NCBI RefSeq assembly: GCF_001558695.1
Contig: NZ_LNTU01000041.1
Span: 62,001-126,000 of the forward strand
Length of the DNA stretch: 64,000 bases
Source: Paramesorhizobium deserti
GTDB taxonomy: Bacteria; Pseudomonadota; Alphaproteobacteria; Rhizobiales; Rhizobiaceae
Direction: 5' to 3'
Shown: piece by piece, positions 27,584 through 36,998 of the stretch
Layout: each line of letters begins with the position of its first letter
Numbering within the stretch: the first letter of the stretch is position 1
Made by a program: the position numbers and the translations under genes
The notes under the pieces: model-generated
What the model was told of the DNA's origin: nothing
Database searches by the model: none
What the model saw: only the letters and a program-made list of their open reading frames with translations

Positions 27584-27990
27584 TGGCTTTCTCGCCGCAA
27601 CACGGCCCGGCTGTTAGCGCTGGGTGGATACGAACACGCACCTGCACATTACCCGTTCCTAGTGCTGGTCCATGCCTCGTAGATTGCGGGGCTATGGCTG
27701 CTTGCCTGGAACCGGCCAATCAACCCTTGGTGGCTTGGATGTTTCGGCGTGTTGCAGATTATGAGACTCTGGGTGCTCGTAACGCTAGGCCGCCGATGGA
27801 CGACCCGCATCATCGTTCTGCCGGGCGCACCGCTCGTGAGAAGCGGTCCGTATTGGTTTTTCTCACACCCGAGATAGCCGTCCTGCCGCTGGTCTTGCCG
27901 TATTATGCATTTTTGTTCACGATCGTGAACGCCATCCTCCCCTTCGTCCGCATCAGAGCCGAAACTGCAGCACTCTCAGCCTTGTGCTCG
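27584..27990 (+). pseudogene. Isoprenylcysteine carboxyl methyltransferase-like pseudogene
   Basis: The plus strand reads TARLLALGGYEHAPAHYPFL, a TAG stop, then AGLWLLAWNRPINPWWLGCF, MRLWVLVTLGRRWTTRIIVL and PGAPLVRSGPYWFFSHP. A frameshift with loss of the NYxVVxG block follows, then EIAVLPLV and RIRAETAAL. This is the ICMT-like membrane methyltransferase usually encoded beside type III polyketide synthases. No such synthase is nearby. One nonsense codon and one deletion/frameshift make it inactive. Confidence 0.75.
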
Positions 27991-29149
27991 ACGGCAAACA
28001 AGACGTCCCCGGGTCCCACTTCTTCAAGAATCGCATAGAGACGAGCCAGGTGAGACCATCAAGCGATATCCGCCCTAGTCCACCTGCGACAAGTCGTCTT
28101 GGGATAAACAATTTCTTTGACAGGTTAGATGTGCCGAGATTATTTGATTGTCGCGCTCCGAAGTGCACTTAATTTCCACTAATGTAGAGATTAAGAGTAG
28201 TAAAACGCTGCTTCACGCTGGTATGGTTACTTTACTTTATGGTTTCTGCAGGCGTTCTAAACTTCTGCATCTCAATTTACTTTTGCTATCAGCGCCATGG
28301 CGGCGATCTATTCCACTCGCATCAAGGAAAACAGGGCCGCCTGACTTCGCCGATGGATTCGTGACGGTTCGATATCAGTCGAGTAGCCACCGTAGAGGAA
28401 CCGAACCGCACCGAATTCGTTTTGGCCAAGCTGCGGGCCGCGTCAACCGGGCACGGCGGTATGGTGAACAGGTGGATTTTCCCGGTTTCTTCACCTGGCC
28501 AACGCATCGGCAGACGAGCACCTGTCCCGCCCGGCCCGCAGCGCCCGTTTGTAACGCGGCAAACCTCCTCCTCAGAGGATCCCCAACAGTGCCAGGATAC
28601 AAGCGTTGCGATGAACCAAACCAGAAAGGATCCGAGATATCCAAGGCGATTTAAGAGTATAGGAACAAGCTGCTCAATGCGCTCAGCGACTGACTGTTCC
28701 ACAATAGCTATCGATGGCGAAATCGAACCGGTGACGACCCGTATCGTCTTCGAACGGCTGATAAATACGCTTTTGGTCATCCTGCAGAAGGCGAAGACAG
28801 AGTTGCGTCGACCTTCGCGGTCGATCAAGCGAAACCGGCCCCACATGGTGTAGCGGAACATGTGAAGCCGGCCGCCACCTGTTCAACGGCAATCGTGGTG
28901 GCGGGAGAAAATAACAGAACGCCCCTAACGATTGCAAGGCGATGATCGGAACGGGGCGACGCTATCCTGGTCGTCAATGCGCCTCACACGCTTACGCGGA
29001 GGTGTTCGCGGAACGCTATGACTGATCGCGCCGCCATTTTTGATATGAGTATTTGGTCGGGGACGCCGAGTGGCCGCTCAAACAAGGTCGCACCTGACGT
29101 TATCAAACCGCACGCGACTGAGACCGCACCACTTATTTCGGCCTGGCTA
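27991..29149. other. Gene-poor region
   Basis: About 1.1 kb without a recognisable gene. Several frames of 60-180 codons exist on both strands, but their composition is arginine- or serine-rich in the manner of non-coding frames, and none carries a family motif. Base composition is less GC-rich around 28120-28290. I see no tRNA or repeat here. Confidence 0.5.
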
Positions 29150-30949
29150 CTACTCGTCCTGTGAAAAAATCAGGGCGCTGTAGGGCCCGACCGAGACCTC
29201 GCCTGAACATGTCATTCCGTCGTATTCGCCGAGTTCAGCAATGGCATCCTGGCTGGAGAAATTGCCGAAATCGGCGCTGTAGCCAACCCAATCAGTATTC
29301 AGGCGCAGTTTCCACAAGCCATGGCGGGGAAAGCCGATACGATGGGCCTCTTGCGGCGCGTGGCTGAAACTCGCGACGACGATCACGTCGTCCCGCGGGC
29401 CACTTTCCGCCGATCGGTGGAAGGCGAGGAGTTTCCGATTCTCATCGACATGATGGATTGTGATGTTGCGTGCCAGCAGACCGCGGGTGAGGGCAGAGCG
29501 GTTCAGGCGAAGGCGAATGAGGTCGCGATAGAGCCGGACGATGCCGCTGAATTCGTTGCTCTGATCCCAGTCGAGCGGCACGGTGTCCTGAAACCACTCG
29601 CCTTGCAGGAACTCTTGACCCTGAAAAAGCATTGGAATGCCCGGCGCGGTGAACATAAGTGCCGCCCCCAGAGTGGAGCGCTTCTGTGCCGCCCAATGGG
29701 ATGAATCGCCGGGGGCGATCTCATGCGGGACGCGTGCCCGCCCATTGGCCACCTCATCATGAGATTCGGTGTAGATGATCCGCTGGAACGGATCCTCGTT
29801 ATAGGAATGTGCGAGCGCGTGAGCGACTGTCGCCATGTGGCGCGCCTCGTCGTCAGCAGCGATCAGCACCTGGCGGATGGGATGGACAAACTCTGCGTCC
29901 CACTGGGCACCGAAACCGGCTCCGCCGTAATCGACCGCTCCCGTGATTTCCGCCTTGTTCCGCAGGTCCTCGGCAATCGCGATGCGGCCCGGGAACCGTT
30001 CCCGGATCTCGCCATTGATCCACTGCAGCAGGCTCCACCCTTCGGGAAGGGCGTCGCCTTCCTCTGCCTCGTTTCCACGCACGTTGCGGATATAGAGCGT
30101 CATGTCGAAGCGTAGCCCGTCGAGGTGGTATTCGTCGAGCCAGAACAGTGTATTGTCCCGGATGAACTGGCGGACTTCGCCACGTCCGTAATCGGGACGG
30201 GTCTCCCCCCAGGGCGTTTCGCTGCGCCAGTCGTTGTAAAAATAGATCCCGCCCTTGTCGTTTTCGCTCCAGCCGTCGAACTGCCAGAGATCAAGGTCGC
30301 TCGGGCCAAAATGGTTGTACACGACGTCCAGGATCACGGCGATTCCGTGCTGGTGCGCCGCCTTGATGAAGGCCTTGAACCCGTCAGGCCCGCCATAGGC
30401 ACTCTCGACGGCATAGATATGGGCAGGATTATAGCCCCACGAGACGTCGCCCGCGAATTCCATCGCCGGCATGATCTGCACCGCGTTAACGCCCAGTCGC
30501 TTCAAATGGGCGAGTTTTTCGCTCGCGTCTTCGAACGTTCCCCGCTTTTCTTCACTCGGGCGATGGAACGTACCTATATGCATTTCATAGATGACCAACT
30601 CATTCCAAGGCGGTGTCTGGAAGTCGACCTCGTGCCAGCTGTCACCTGGCGCCACGACAATTCCGTTGCCCACGGAACTCGTTACTGCCCGGGCATATGG
30701 ATCGATGCGCGACAGGACCTGCTCACCATTGCGGATCAGGAAACGATATTCGTCGCCGGGTTTGGCTCCGTGCACATCGGCATACCAGATCCCACCCCCC
30801 TCATCCGCCATCGGGACCTCGTCGTCCGACCAGCCATTGAACGAGCCCACAATACCGACCGCGTCGGCATGTGGCGCCCAGACCCGAAATGCGACGCCAT
30901 CCTCGTGAACGATGGCGCCCATCCCGTCTCGGATTGTTAGCTTGGGCAT
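29150..30949 (-). CDS. GH13 glucan-branching-enzyme-like protein
   Basis: A GlgB/TreZ-like alpha-amylase-family protein of 599 residues. An N-terminal E-set domain (FRVWAPHADAVGIVGSFNGW) precedes the barrel. Catalytic blocks are DVVYNHFGP, DGLRFDMT (nucleophile Asp), IAIAEDLR (acid/base Glu) and YTESHDEV (Asp). The ATG at 30949 follows GGAGG. It is shorter than classical GlgB and may act in glycogen or trehalose metabolism; the exact reaction is unresolved. An EcfG consensus promoter lies directly upstream, so stress induction is likely. Confidence 0.88.
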   Translation of the reverse strand: MPKLTIRDGMGAIVHEDGVAFRVWAPHADAVGIVGSFNGWSDDEVPMADEGGGIWYADVHGAKPGDEYRFLIRNGEQVLSRIDPYARAVTSSVGNGIVVAPGDSWHEVDFQTPPWNELVIYEMHIGTFHRPSEEKRGTFEDASEKLAHLKRLGVNAVQIMPAMEFAGDVSWGYNPAHIYAVESAYGGPDGFKAFIKAAHQHGIAVILDVVYNHFGPSDLDLWQFDGWSENDKGGIYFYNDWRSETPWGETRPDYGRGEVRQFIRDNTLFWLDEYHLDGLRFDMTLYIRNVRGNEAEEGDALPEGWSLLQWINGEIRERFPGRIAIAEDLRNKAEITGAVDYGGAGFGAQWDAEFVHPIRQVLIAADDEARHMATVAHALAHSYNEDPFQRIIYTESHDEVANGRARVPHEIAPGDSSHWAAQKRSTLGAALMFTAPGIPMLFQGQEFLQGEWFQDTVPLDWDQSNEFSGIVRLYRDLIRLRLNRSALTRGLLARNITIHHVDENRKLLAFHRSAESGPRDDVIVVASFSHAPQEAHRIGFPRHGLWKLRLNTDWVGYSADFGNFSSQDAIAELGEYDGMTCSGEVSVGPYSALIFSQDE

Positions 30950-31009
30950 GGAAAACCTCCGTGGCGCCGACATGATGTCGGAGAATCCTGGCCGGAAAGG
31001 GCGTATTCA

Positions 31010-31034
31010 AACGGCCGGTGAGCCCTTTGGTTCC
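31010..31034 (-). promoter_or_regulatory. EcfG-type promoter of the GH13 gene
   Basis: On the minus strand GGAAC and CGTT are separated by exactly 16 bases, and the -10 box lies about 60 bases before the ATG. This is a complete match to the general-stress sigma factor consensus of alphaproteobacteria. Confidence 0.7.
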
Positions 31035-31074
31035 GGTGCATTTTGGCCGCTACTGTTCAAAAGCCGCAAATCGC

Positions 31075-32130
31075 CTACTCTGCAGATTTGCCCTCGGCGA
31101 TCTTTTCTTGAGCTTCCGCTTGGTCGCGCAGGTCGGGGGCCGGTGCTTCCTGCCCCCCGACCGCGCTAGGACTGTAATTCAGCTCTGCCAGGACCGGGAA
31201 GTGGTCTGAGCCGATGTCGCGCAGGCGCTGCAGGCGGACCAGCGTGTAAGGAGCATGGTGGAAAATATGATCAAGAGGCCATCTAAACAGCGGATATCGG
31301 GCGTGGAAGGTGCTGAACATGCCGCGCCCGCGTCGCGGATCCAGAGTGCCACTGATGCGCTGGAAAAGACGAGTCGTGTGTGACCACGCGACATCATTGA
31401 GATCGCCCGCAACGATTGCTGGTTGGCTCTGCGCCTTTACTTGTCTGCCGACGATCAGGATTTCGGCGTCCCGCTCCTCTGTGTCGGTTCGCGGCTCCGG
31501 CGGTCGCGGGTGCACGCCGAAGAATGCGATCCACTGGCCGGATCGCAAGCGGACCGAAGCGCGGACGGAGGGCACGTCCTCTTCCACTAGAAAGCGCACC
31601 TCGGGCGATGCCAGTTCTAGCTTGGAAAAGAGGTGCATGCCGTAGTGATTTTCTTGCGGTTGCCTGATCGAGTGCGGATAGTCGCGGTCCAAGTCGCACA
31701 AACGCTTATCCCACCAGGCATCAGTCTCCACAGCCAGGATGATATCTGGTCGAGTTTCCTGCACAAGAGCCAGAAATCTGTTGGCTTCCCGGTTCTCCAT
31801 CAAAACATTTGCGATCAACAGGCGGATCGAGTTTGCAGGGTCTGCAGTGCCAGCGGCCTTCAGAACCTCCCGAGGCGCCATGATCGTGTAAGGAAATATT
31901 CGGAAACACTGCCATCCGAGCGCGCTTGCGAGTGTGATCAGGAAAATGGCGTCCCATGTGCCCTCCGCTCCATGGAGGAACGGGTAGGCGCCTATCACAA
32001 CTGCCATCGCGGCAGCGATCTGGAGGCGCGGAAAATCCGCTGCGCGAATCCACCATCTCGCACTTTTCACGAACGACAGCAACGTCAGGACGATGAGCAG
32101 GCATCCGCAAGCAACGAGAATGGATTTCAT
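31075..32130 (-). CDS. Membrane-anchored endonuclease/exonuclease/phosphatase family protein
   Basis: A protein of 351 residues with two or three N-terminal membrane helices (SILVACGCLLIVLTLLSFV and AAMAVVIGAYPFL) and a C-terminal EEP domain. The EEP motifs are NVLMENRE, AVETDAWW, FGVHPRPP, VAGDLNDVAWS and GSDHFPVLAEL. Members hydrolyse phosphodiesters of nucleic acids, lipids or inositol phosphates; the substrate is not evident. An acidic and glutamine-rich tail ends the protein. It is 125 bases upstream of the GH13 gene on the same strand. Confidence 0.88.
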   Translation of the reverse strand: MKSILVACGCLLIVLTLLSFVKSARWWIRAADFPRLQIAAAMAVVIGAYPFLHGAEGTWDAIFLITLASALGWQCFRIFPYTIMAPREVLKAAGTADPANSIRLLIANVLMENREANRFLALVQETRPDIILAVETDAWWDKRLCDLDRDYPHSIRQPQENHYGMHLFSKLELASPEVRFLVEEDVPSVRASVRLRSGQWIAFFGVHPRPPEPRTDTEERDAEILIVGRQVKAQSQPAIVAGDLNDVAWSHTTRLFQRISGTLDPRRGRGMFSTFHARYPLFRWPLDHIFHHAPYTLVRLQRLRDIGSDHFPVLAELNYSPSAVGGQEAPAPDLRDQAEAQEKIAEGKSAE

Positions 32131-32205
32131 TTCTCTCGAAAACCCTTTCGAAGGGCGCTTTGGATTAAGCGGATCGCAAGCGTAGCACCGCCTGGCCGCG
32201 GGAAC

Positions 32206-33369
32206 CTAGGAGGATTCGGGTGAGTCGCTTTCCTCGTCTTCCTGCGCCTGTGGCACATCGCGCCCAGCCAAAAATTCTGCCACCCCCCCGAGGCCTTCAA
32301 CATGATCGGCGAACACCTTGAGGATGACAAGAAGCGGAACAGCGATCAGCGCGCCGACTATCCCCCATAGCCAACCCCAGAATGCGATCGCCAGAAAGAT
32401 CACGACAGGGTTCATCTCAAGCCGGCGGCCGATGATCAGCGGTGTGACCAACTGTCCCTCGAGGGTGGTGCAGGCAAGATAGATGAGCGGCGCAAGCAGT
32501 GCTGCTCCGATCGCATCGAAGGAGACCAGCGAGACCAGACCGACAAGCACGATGCCGAGCAAGGCCCCGAGATAAGGGATGAAGTTTAGTAGCGCGGCTA
32601 GCACGCCCCAGAGCACGGGATTGGGCATGTCGATCGCAAACATGCCCGCCGCGATAGCGGCACCAAGGCCGACATTGATTAGCGAGATGGTGAAAAGATA
32701 GCGGGAAACCTCCCGCTCGACCGTTCGGGCAATTCGCAATCCACGCTTCTTGTCCGAGAGCGTGGGTAGAGATTTCACCAGTTTTTCATAGAACATGTCC
32801 CCCGAGGAAAGCAGGAAAAGCAGAAGAATAAGAGTCACCCCGATCTGCGCGGCGACCTCAGGCACCCCGCTGGCAGCGCGGCTGATGAGGCCCGGCTCGC
32901 TTAAGACGACACGCTGCGTTTCTTGATCCTCGGATTCGGCGAGTTGCTCGACTTGCTTGGACGCATCCACCACCGCATCAACCGGGCGGCGCAGCATCGC
33001 AATCCGGTCCTGCACTTCGCGGCCGATTCGCGGGGCATCCTCGATCCATCGGGAAACCGGACCGCTCAAGGAGTAAAGAGCGGATGCGATGACGGCAGAG
33101 AGTACGACTACGAGCAGTATCGCGGTAGCCCATTCAGGCGCACCTCGCCGGGCGAGAGATCGAACCACGGGGCCGAGAACGAGAGCGAGGAGGAAGGCAA
33201 GCACGACGGGCAAAAGGAAATCACGCCCGAAATACAGCGCCACGACCAGAATGATCAGGAAGGTGCCAATTCCTAGCGTCTTCAGGCTGCTATCAACGAC
33301 AATGACCTGCGGGGGCTCGATTGAACGTCCATGGAACGCCGCCGCTTCGTCGCGCTCTGCTTCTTGCAT
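32206..33369 (-). CDS. AI-2E-family transporter
   Basis: A polytopic inner-membrane protein of about 387 residues. Membrane segments include FLIILVVALYFGRDFLLPVV and AFLLALVLGPVV near the start and GWLWGIVGALIAVPLLVILK near the end, with the family region LLNFIPYLGALLGIVLVGLV. The family includes exporters of autoinducer-2 and Na+/H+ antiporters. The ATG at 33369 is preferred over an upstream TTG at 33411. The C-terminus is very acidic (QEDEESDSPESS). Confidence 0.9.
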   Translation of the reverse strand: MQEAERDEAAAFHGRSIEPPQVIVVDSSLKTLGIGTFLIILVVALYFGRDFLLPVVLAFLLALVLGPVVRSLARRGAPEWATAILLVVVLSAVIASALYSLSGPVSRWIEDAPRIGREVQDRIAMLRRPVDAVVDASKQVEQLAESEDQETQRVVLSEPGLISRAASGVPEVAAQIGVTLILLLFLLSSGDMFYEKLVKSLPTLSDKKRGLRIARTVEREVSRYLFTISLINVGLGAAIAAGMFAIDMPNPVLWGVLAALLNFIPYLGALLGIVLVGLVSLVSFDAIGAALLAPLIYLACTTLEGQLVTPLIIGRRLEMNPVVIFLAIAFWGWLWGIVGALIAVPLLVILKVFADHVEGLGGVAEFLAGRDVPQAQEDEESDSPESS

Positions 33370-34046
33370 GAGTGTACCTGTTTGCTGAAGATCTAACTCG
33401 CGGATCGGCAAAGCGTTGCGCCAGATGGCGAAGAATGTCTGACTTGAGGGGATGTGCGAACGACACCGATGAATGAGAGCTTAGCAAAGCACCTGCCCCA
33501 TCCGGCTACGTCCGATGGCCACAATATGGAGGAAAACAGCGGGGCCAGTTTGCCCGCTATCGGAGCAGGGGGCTGTCGCGTTCTCTGCAAGTTCGCCATT
33601 CACAGAGCACGGCAATTTCCCGCGGGTAATAGATAAAGGTCGTGGACAGGAGTACCTTGCGGGAACGACCAGCATCATGCAAAAGGCGTCGATTGGGCAG
33701 AGTTGGTGTTCGCTTGAACCTGCTTCCAACAATCTATGCTGCTTCATAGGTCGCCGGCGGTCGCTCTCACGATGCGCCCTCGACCTGTAAAGAACGGGCA
33801 TATCGGTGGACGCTGCGCGGATTCCCCCGTCGATGCGGCAGGACTTAATCTTCAACTGCAAATCGGTACTACATGGGCAAGCAGGCCAGCCCATGCCTTC
33901 CTGTTGCTTCGGATGCGCATTTCCACCGAGCTAGACGCTAACGCGATGAGGCATCGATTCGACGCCGTGTGCATTCTCCCTATATCTGTTGCCAACGAGA
34001 CCATGTCCAGCAGCTGGTCTCTCGCACACGAAGCGGAGTTTGCGTT
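33370..34046. other. Intergenic region between divergent genes
   Basis: About 680 bases between the AI-2E transporter gene and the rsbQ gene. Frames of up to 137 codons occur but match no family and overlap on opposite strands. No clear promoter consensus of the EcfG type was found here. Confidence 0.45.
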
Positions 34047-34871
34047 TTGAATGTATTGAGGCGAAACAATGTAAGGGTAGTAGGCTCCGGGGGCAGGGCG
34101 ATGGTTTTCGCCCATGGCTTCGGTTGCGATCAGAACATGTGGCGCTTTGTCTGGCCTGCCTTTGCCGAAGAGTACCGCATTGTCTTGTTCGACCACGTCG
34201 GTTGCGGCGGTTCCGATCTGAGAGCCTACGATATCGGCAAGTATGCCTCGCTCGAGGGCTATGCTGACGACGTGATCGCGATCTGCCGCGAACTTGACCT
34301 TACCCATAGCATTTTCGTCGGCCATTCAGTCAGCGCAATGATCGGAGCGATTGCTTCCATTCAGGTACCTGAGCTCTTCGACGAGCTCATCATGATTGGC
34401 CCATCACCTCGCTATATCGACGACGACGACTATACCGGTGGATTTAGCGAAGCGCAGGTCCATGAACTCCTCGAGTTCCTCGACGACAACCATATGGGAT
34501 GGTCGCAGGCAATGGCCCCCGTGATCATGGGCAATCCCGACCGGCCGGAACTCGGCCAGGAGCTTGCCAACTCTTTCTGCATGACGGACCCGGAAATTGC
34601 CAAGCGCTTCGCCCGGGTTACCTTCCTTTCCGACAACCGCGCCGACCTTGATCGCGTTACCGCCCGCGCTCTCGTGCTGCAGTGCCACGAGGATGTGATC
34701 GCCCCACCGGCCGTGGGCGCCTATGTTCACCAGCGTGTTTCCAACAGCGCGTTCGTTCTCCTCAACGCCACTGGTCATTGTCCCAATCTCAGCGCGCCCG
34801 AGGAAACAATCTTGGCGATGAAGATCTTTCTCGCAGGAGAGAGGTCGGCCGCGCAGAATGTAGGGCCATGA
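34047..34871 (+). CDS. RsbQ-like alpha/beta hydrolase
   Basis: An alpha/beta hydrolase of the RsbQ/KAI2 group, 274 residues. It begins LRRNNVRVVGSGGRAMVFAH, has the oxyanion region HGFGCDQNMWRF, nucleophile Ser in VGHSVSAM, the acid in HEDVIAPP and the His in ATGHCPNLS. No ATG exists at the expected position; TTG at 34047 with a GGAG upstream is the best start. Its stop overlaps the ATG of a PAS-domain kinase (ATGA). In Bacillus RsbQ works with the PAS protein RsbP, probably by providing or processing its ligand. The same partnership is inferred here. Confidence 0.88.
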   Translation: MNVLRRNNVRVVGSGGRAMVFAHGFGCDQNMWRFVWPAFAEEYRIVLFDHVGCGGSDLRAYDIGKYASLEGYADDVIAICRELDLTHSIFVGHSVSAMIGAIASIQVPELFDELIMIGPSPRYIDDDDYTGGFSEAQVHELLEFLDDNHMGWSQAMAPVIMGNPDRPELGQELANSFCMTDPEIAKRFARVTFLSDNRADLDRVTARALVLQCHEDVIAPPAVGAYVHQRVSNSAFVLLNATGHCPNLSAPEETILAMKIFLAGERSAAQNVGP

Positions 34872-36499
34872 ACCAGCTGATCGAGGACCTTGAGGATCTA
34901 TTCGACAACGCTCCGTGCGGCTATGTCTCAACGGGACCAGGCGGACATATCATAATGGCCAATCGCATCTTCGCCGATTGGCTCGGCCGCGCGCGATCCG
35001 ACATCATCGGGCGGCGCTTTCAGGACTTCCTGAACATCGCCGGAAAAATGTATTATGAAACTCATTTCGCACCCCTCATGCGCATGCAGGGTTTTTTCCA
35101 TGAGGTGGCCCTTGACCTAGTGCGTGCCGACGGCAGTAAGCTTCCGGTACTCGTCAATGCCGTTGAACGCCGCGACGAAAAGGGCGCGCTGAGCTTCGTC
35201 CGCATCACAATCTTCAACGCGTCCGACCGACGTCGATACGAGCGCGAACTGCTTGAAGCCCGTCGTTGCGCCGAGAAGGCCAATGCCGAGCTTCAGAACC
35301 TCAACCGCACGCTGGAGGAGCGCATCGCGGAGGCTGTCGAGGCCCGGATGAAATCGGAAGCGGCGTTGCGGCAGGCCCAGAAGATGGAAGCCGTCGGTCA
35401 GCTAACAGGTGGCATAGCCCATGACTTCAACAATATGCTTGCGGTTGTCTTTTCGGCGCTCAATCTTCTTGAACGCCGTCTCGCGAAGGGCGAGGACGTT
35501 TCCCATTTCATCGCCGCGGCCAAGGACGGAGCCGGTCGTGCAGCGGCGCTGACCCAACGTTTGCTTGCGTTCTCTCGCCAGCAGGCGCTCGCTCCCGAGC
35601 CCATTTGCGCCAACCAGATGGTGGCCGGTATGTCTGACCTGCTGCACCACACGCTGGGCGAAATGGTTCGGCTGGAGACGGTGCTTGCCGAGGATCTTTG
35701 GCAGGTTTTGGCGGACAAGAATGTGCTGGAAAATGTCGTCCTCAACTTGGCAATCAACGCGCGTGACGCCATGCCTCACGGCGGCCGGCTCGTGATCGAG
35801 ACCGCCAATTCCCACCTGGACGAGGCCTACGGCGCAGAGCACGACGTAAAGCCGGGGCAATATGTGATGGTCGCCGTCACCGACACGGGTGTCGGCATGT
35901 CACCTGAGGTCATGGCCAAGGCGTTCGATCCGTTCTTCACCACCAAAGAACCCGGAAGGGGCACCGGGCTGGGACTTAGCCAGGTTTTCGGCTTCGTGAA
36001 GCAGTCTGAAGGCCACATAACAGTCAATTCCGCGCTCGGTCGAGGCACGTCCATAACAATCTATCTGCCTCGATATTCCGGTGCACCCGAGGCGCGAAAC
36101 CATTCGGAAGCACAAATGCCCGTCTGTGGGAACGGCTCAGAAACGGTGCTAGTCGTGGAGGATGACGAGCAGGTGTTGACGCTTACGGCCCAGATGCTGC
36201 GCGACCTCGGCTACCACGTGGTCGAGGCGCGATGTGGAGAAGAGGCACTGGGTGCTCTCTCCGCTGTACCCGCAATCGGCCTCCTTTTTACGGATGTGGT
36301 GATGCCGGATATTAACGGCCTCCGTCTTGCCGAGGCGGCGCTTGAGCGAAGGCCAGACTTGAAAATCCTATTCACGACCGGCTATTCACGGGATGCTGTT
36401 GTGCACAATCGTTTGCTCGACCCTGGCGTCAACCTGCTGCAAAAGCCCGCCTCGCTGGAGCAACTTGCTGCAAAGGTCAGAACATTACTGGATGGTTAG
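34868..36499 (+). CDS. PAS hybrid sensor histidine kinase with receiver domain
   Basis: A soluble hybrid kinase of 543 residues starting at the ATG that overlaps the rsbQ stop. Order of domains: PAS at about 5-125 (LFDNAPCGYVSTGPGGHIIM), a coiled coil at about 125-165, HisKA with QLTGGIAHDFNNMLAVV near 180, HATPase (NLAINARDAMP, DTGVGMSPEV, GRGTGLGLSQVFG) and a C-terminal receiver near 420-540 with ELLFTDVVMPD-like Asp (LLFTDVVMPDINGL), TTGYS and LQKPASL. No output domain is present, so a further phosphotransfer partner is expected. The RsbQ-like hydrolase encoded first probably supplies the PAS ligand. Confidence 0.92.
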   Translation: MNQLIEDLEDLFDNAPCGYVSTGPGGHIIMANRIFADWLGRARSDIIGRRFQDFLNIAGKMYYETHFAPLMRMQGFFHEVALDLVRADGSKLPVLVNAVERRDEKGALSFVRITIFNASDRRRYERELLEARRCAEKANAELQNLNRTLEERIAEAVEARMKSEAALRQAQKMEAVGQLTGGIAHDFNNMLAVVFSALNLLERRLAKGEDVSHFIAAAKDGAGRAAALTQRLLAFSRQQALAPEPICANQMVAGMSDLLHHTLGEMVRLETVLAEDLWQVLADKNVLENVVLNLAINARDAMPHGGRLVIETANSHLDEAYGAEHDVKPGQYVMVAVTDTGVGMSPEVMAKAFDPFFTTKEPGRGTGLGLSQVFGFVKQSEGHITVNSALGRGTSITIYLPRYSGAPEARNHSEAQMPVCGNGSETVLVVEDDEQVLTLTAQMLRDLGYHVVEARCGEEALGALSAVPAIGLLFTDVVMPDINGLRLAEAALERRPDLKILFTTGYSRDAVVHNRLLDPGVNLLQKPASLEQLAAKVRTLLDG

Positions 36500-36577
36500 G
36501 GGCTGCGGCGGTTTCTTCGAATGAAATCCGTCCCCATCGCGGTGCGGATGGATAAAATCTGCCGCGTACGACCGCGC

Positions 36578-36602
36578 GGAACAATTCACATCATTAGCAG
36601 TT
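36578..36602 (+). promoter_or_regulatory. Possible EcfG-type promoter of the DUF378 gene
   Basis: GGAAC is followed after 16 bases by AGTT, one mismatch from the consensus, about 35 bases before the ATG of the DUF378 gene. Suggestive only. Confidence 0.3.
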
Positions 36603-36637
36603 ACGCGCACGCATATCTTGTGAGAAAGGACCAAACC

Positions 36638-36868
36638 ATGCGCGCGCTCAATATCATTACCCTGTTTCTCGTCATTATTGGCGGCCTCAATTGGGGACTA
36701 GTTGGGCTCTTTCAATTCGACTTGGTTGCAGCAATCTTTGGGGGGCAGCAGTCTGCGCTTGCTCGGGTCGTCTATATCCTTGTCGGGCTCTCAGCCGTCT
36801 GGCAGCTTATTCCGCTCGCTCAAAGCTTCTCAGATAGAGAATCGGCTGCCCAGCGGGGTGTCCGGTGA
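36638..36868 (+). CDS. DUF378 small membrane protein
   Basis: A 76-residue inner-membrane protein. Two helices are clear: ALNIITLFLVIIGGLNWGLV and SALARVVYILVGLSAVWQLI, with the family motif GGLNWGLVGLFQFDLVAAIF. The ATG at 36638 has GAAAGGA before it. The function of the family is unknown; members are common in stress-related regions. Confidence 0.9.
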   Translation: MRALNIITLFLVIIGGLNWGLVGLFQFDLVAAIFGGQQSALARVVYILVGLSAVWQLIPLAQSFSDRESAAQRGVR

Positions 36869-36998
36869 TCAGAGAAAACGGCGGGCCAGCATTTGCCTGG
36901 ACCGCCTCCACTTGGAATGTTTAGGCTCATAACAGGTTTGACTCGGCGCATCATGTGCCTTTCCGCATCGCGCCGGTCATGCAGTTTACCTTGGCCTC

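Noticed and set aside
28322-28861. A 179-codon minus-strand frame with one hydrophobic stretch
   Set aside because: No family motif, no ribosome-binding site, and overlapping open frames of similar quality lie on the other strand.
33481-33894. A 137-codon minus-strand frame upstream of rsbQ
   Set aside because: Composition and lack of any recognisable motif point to a chance frame.
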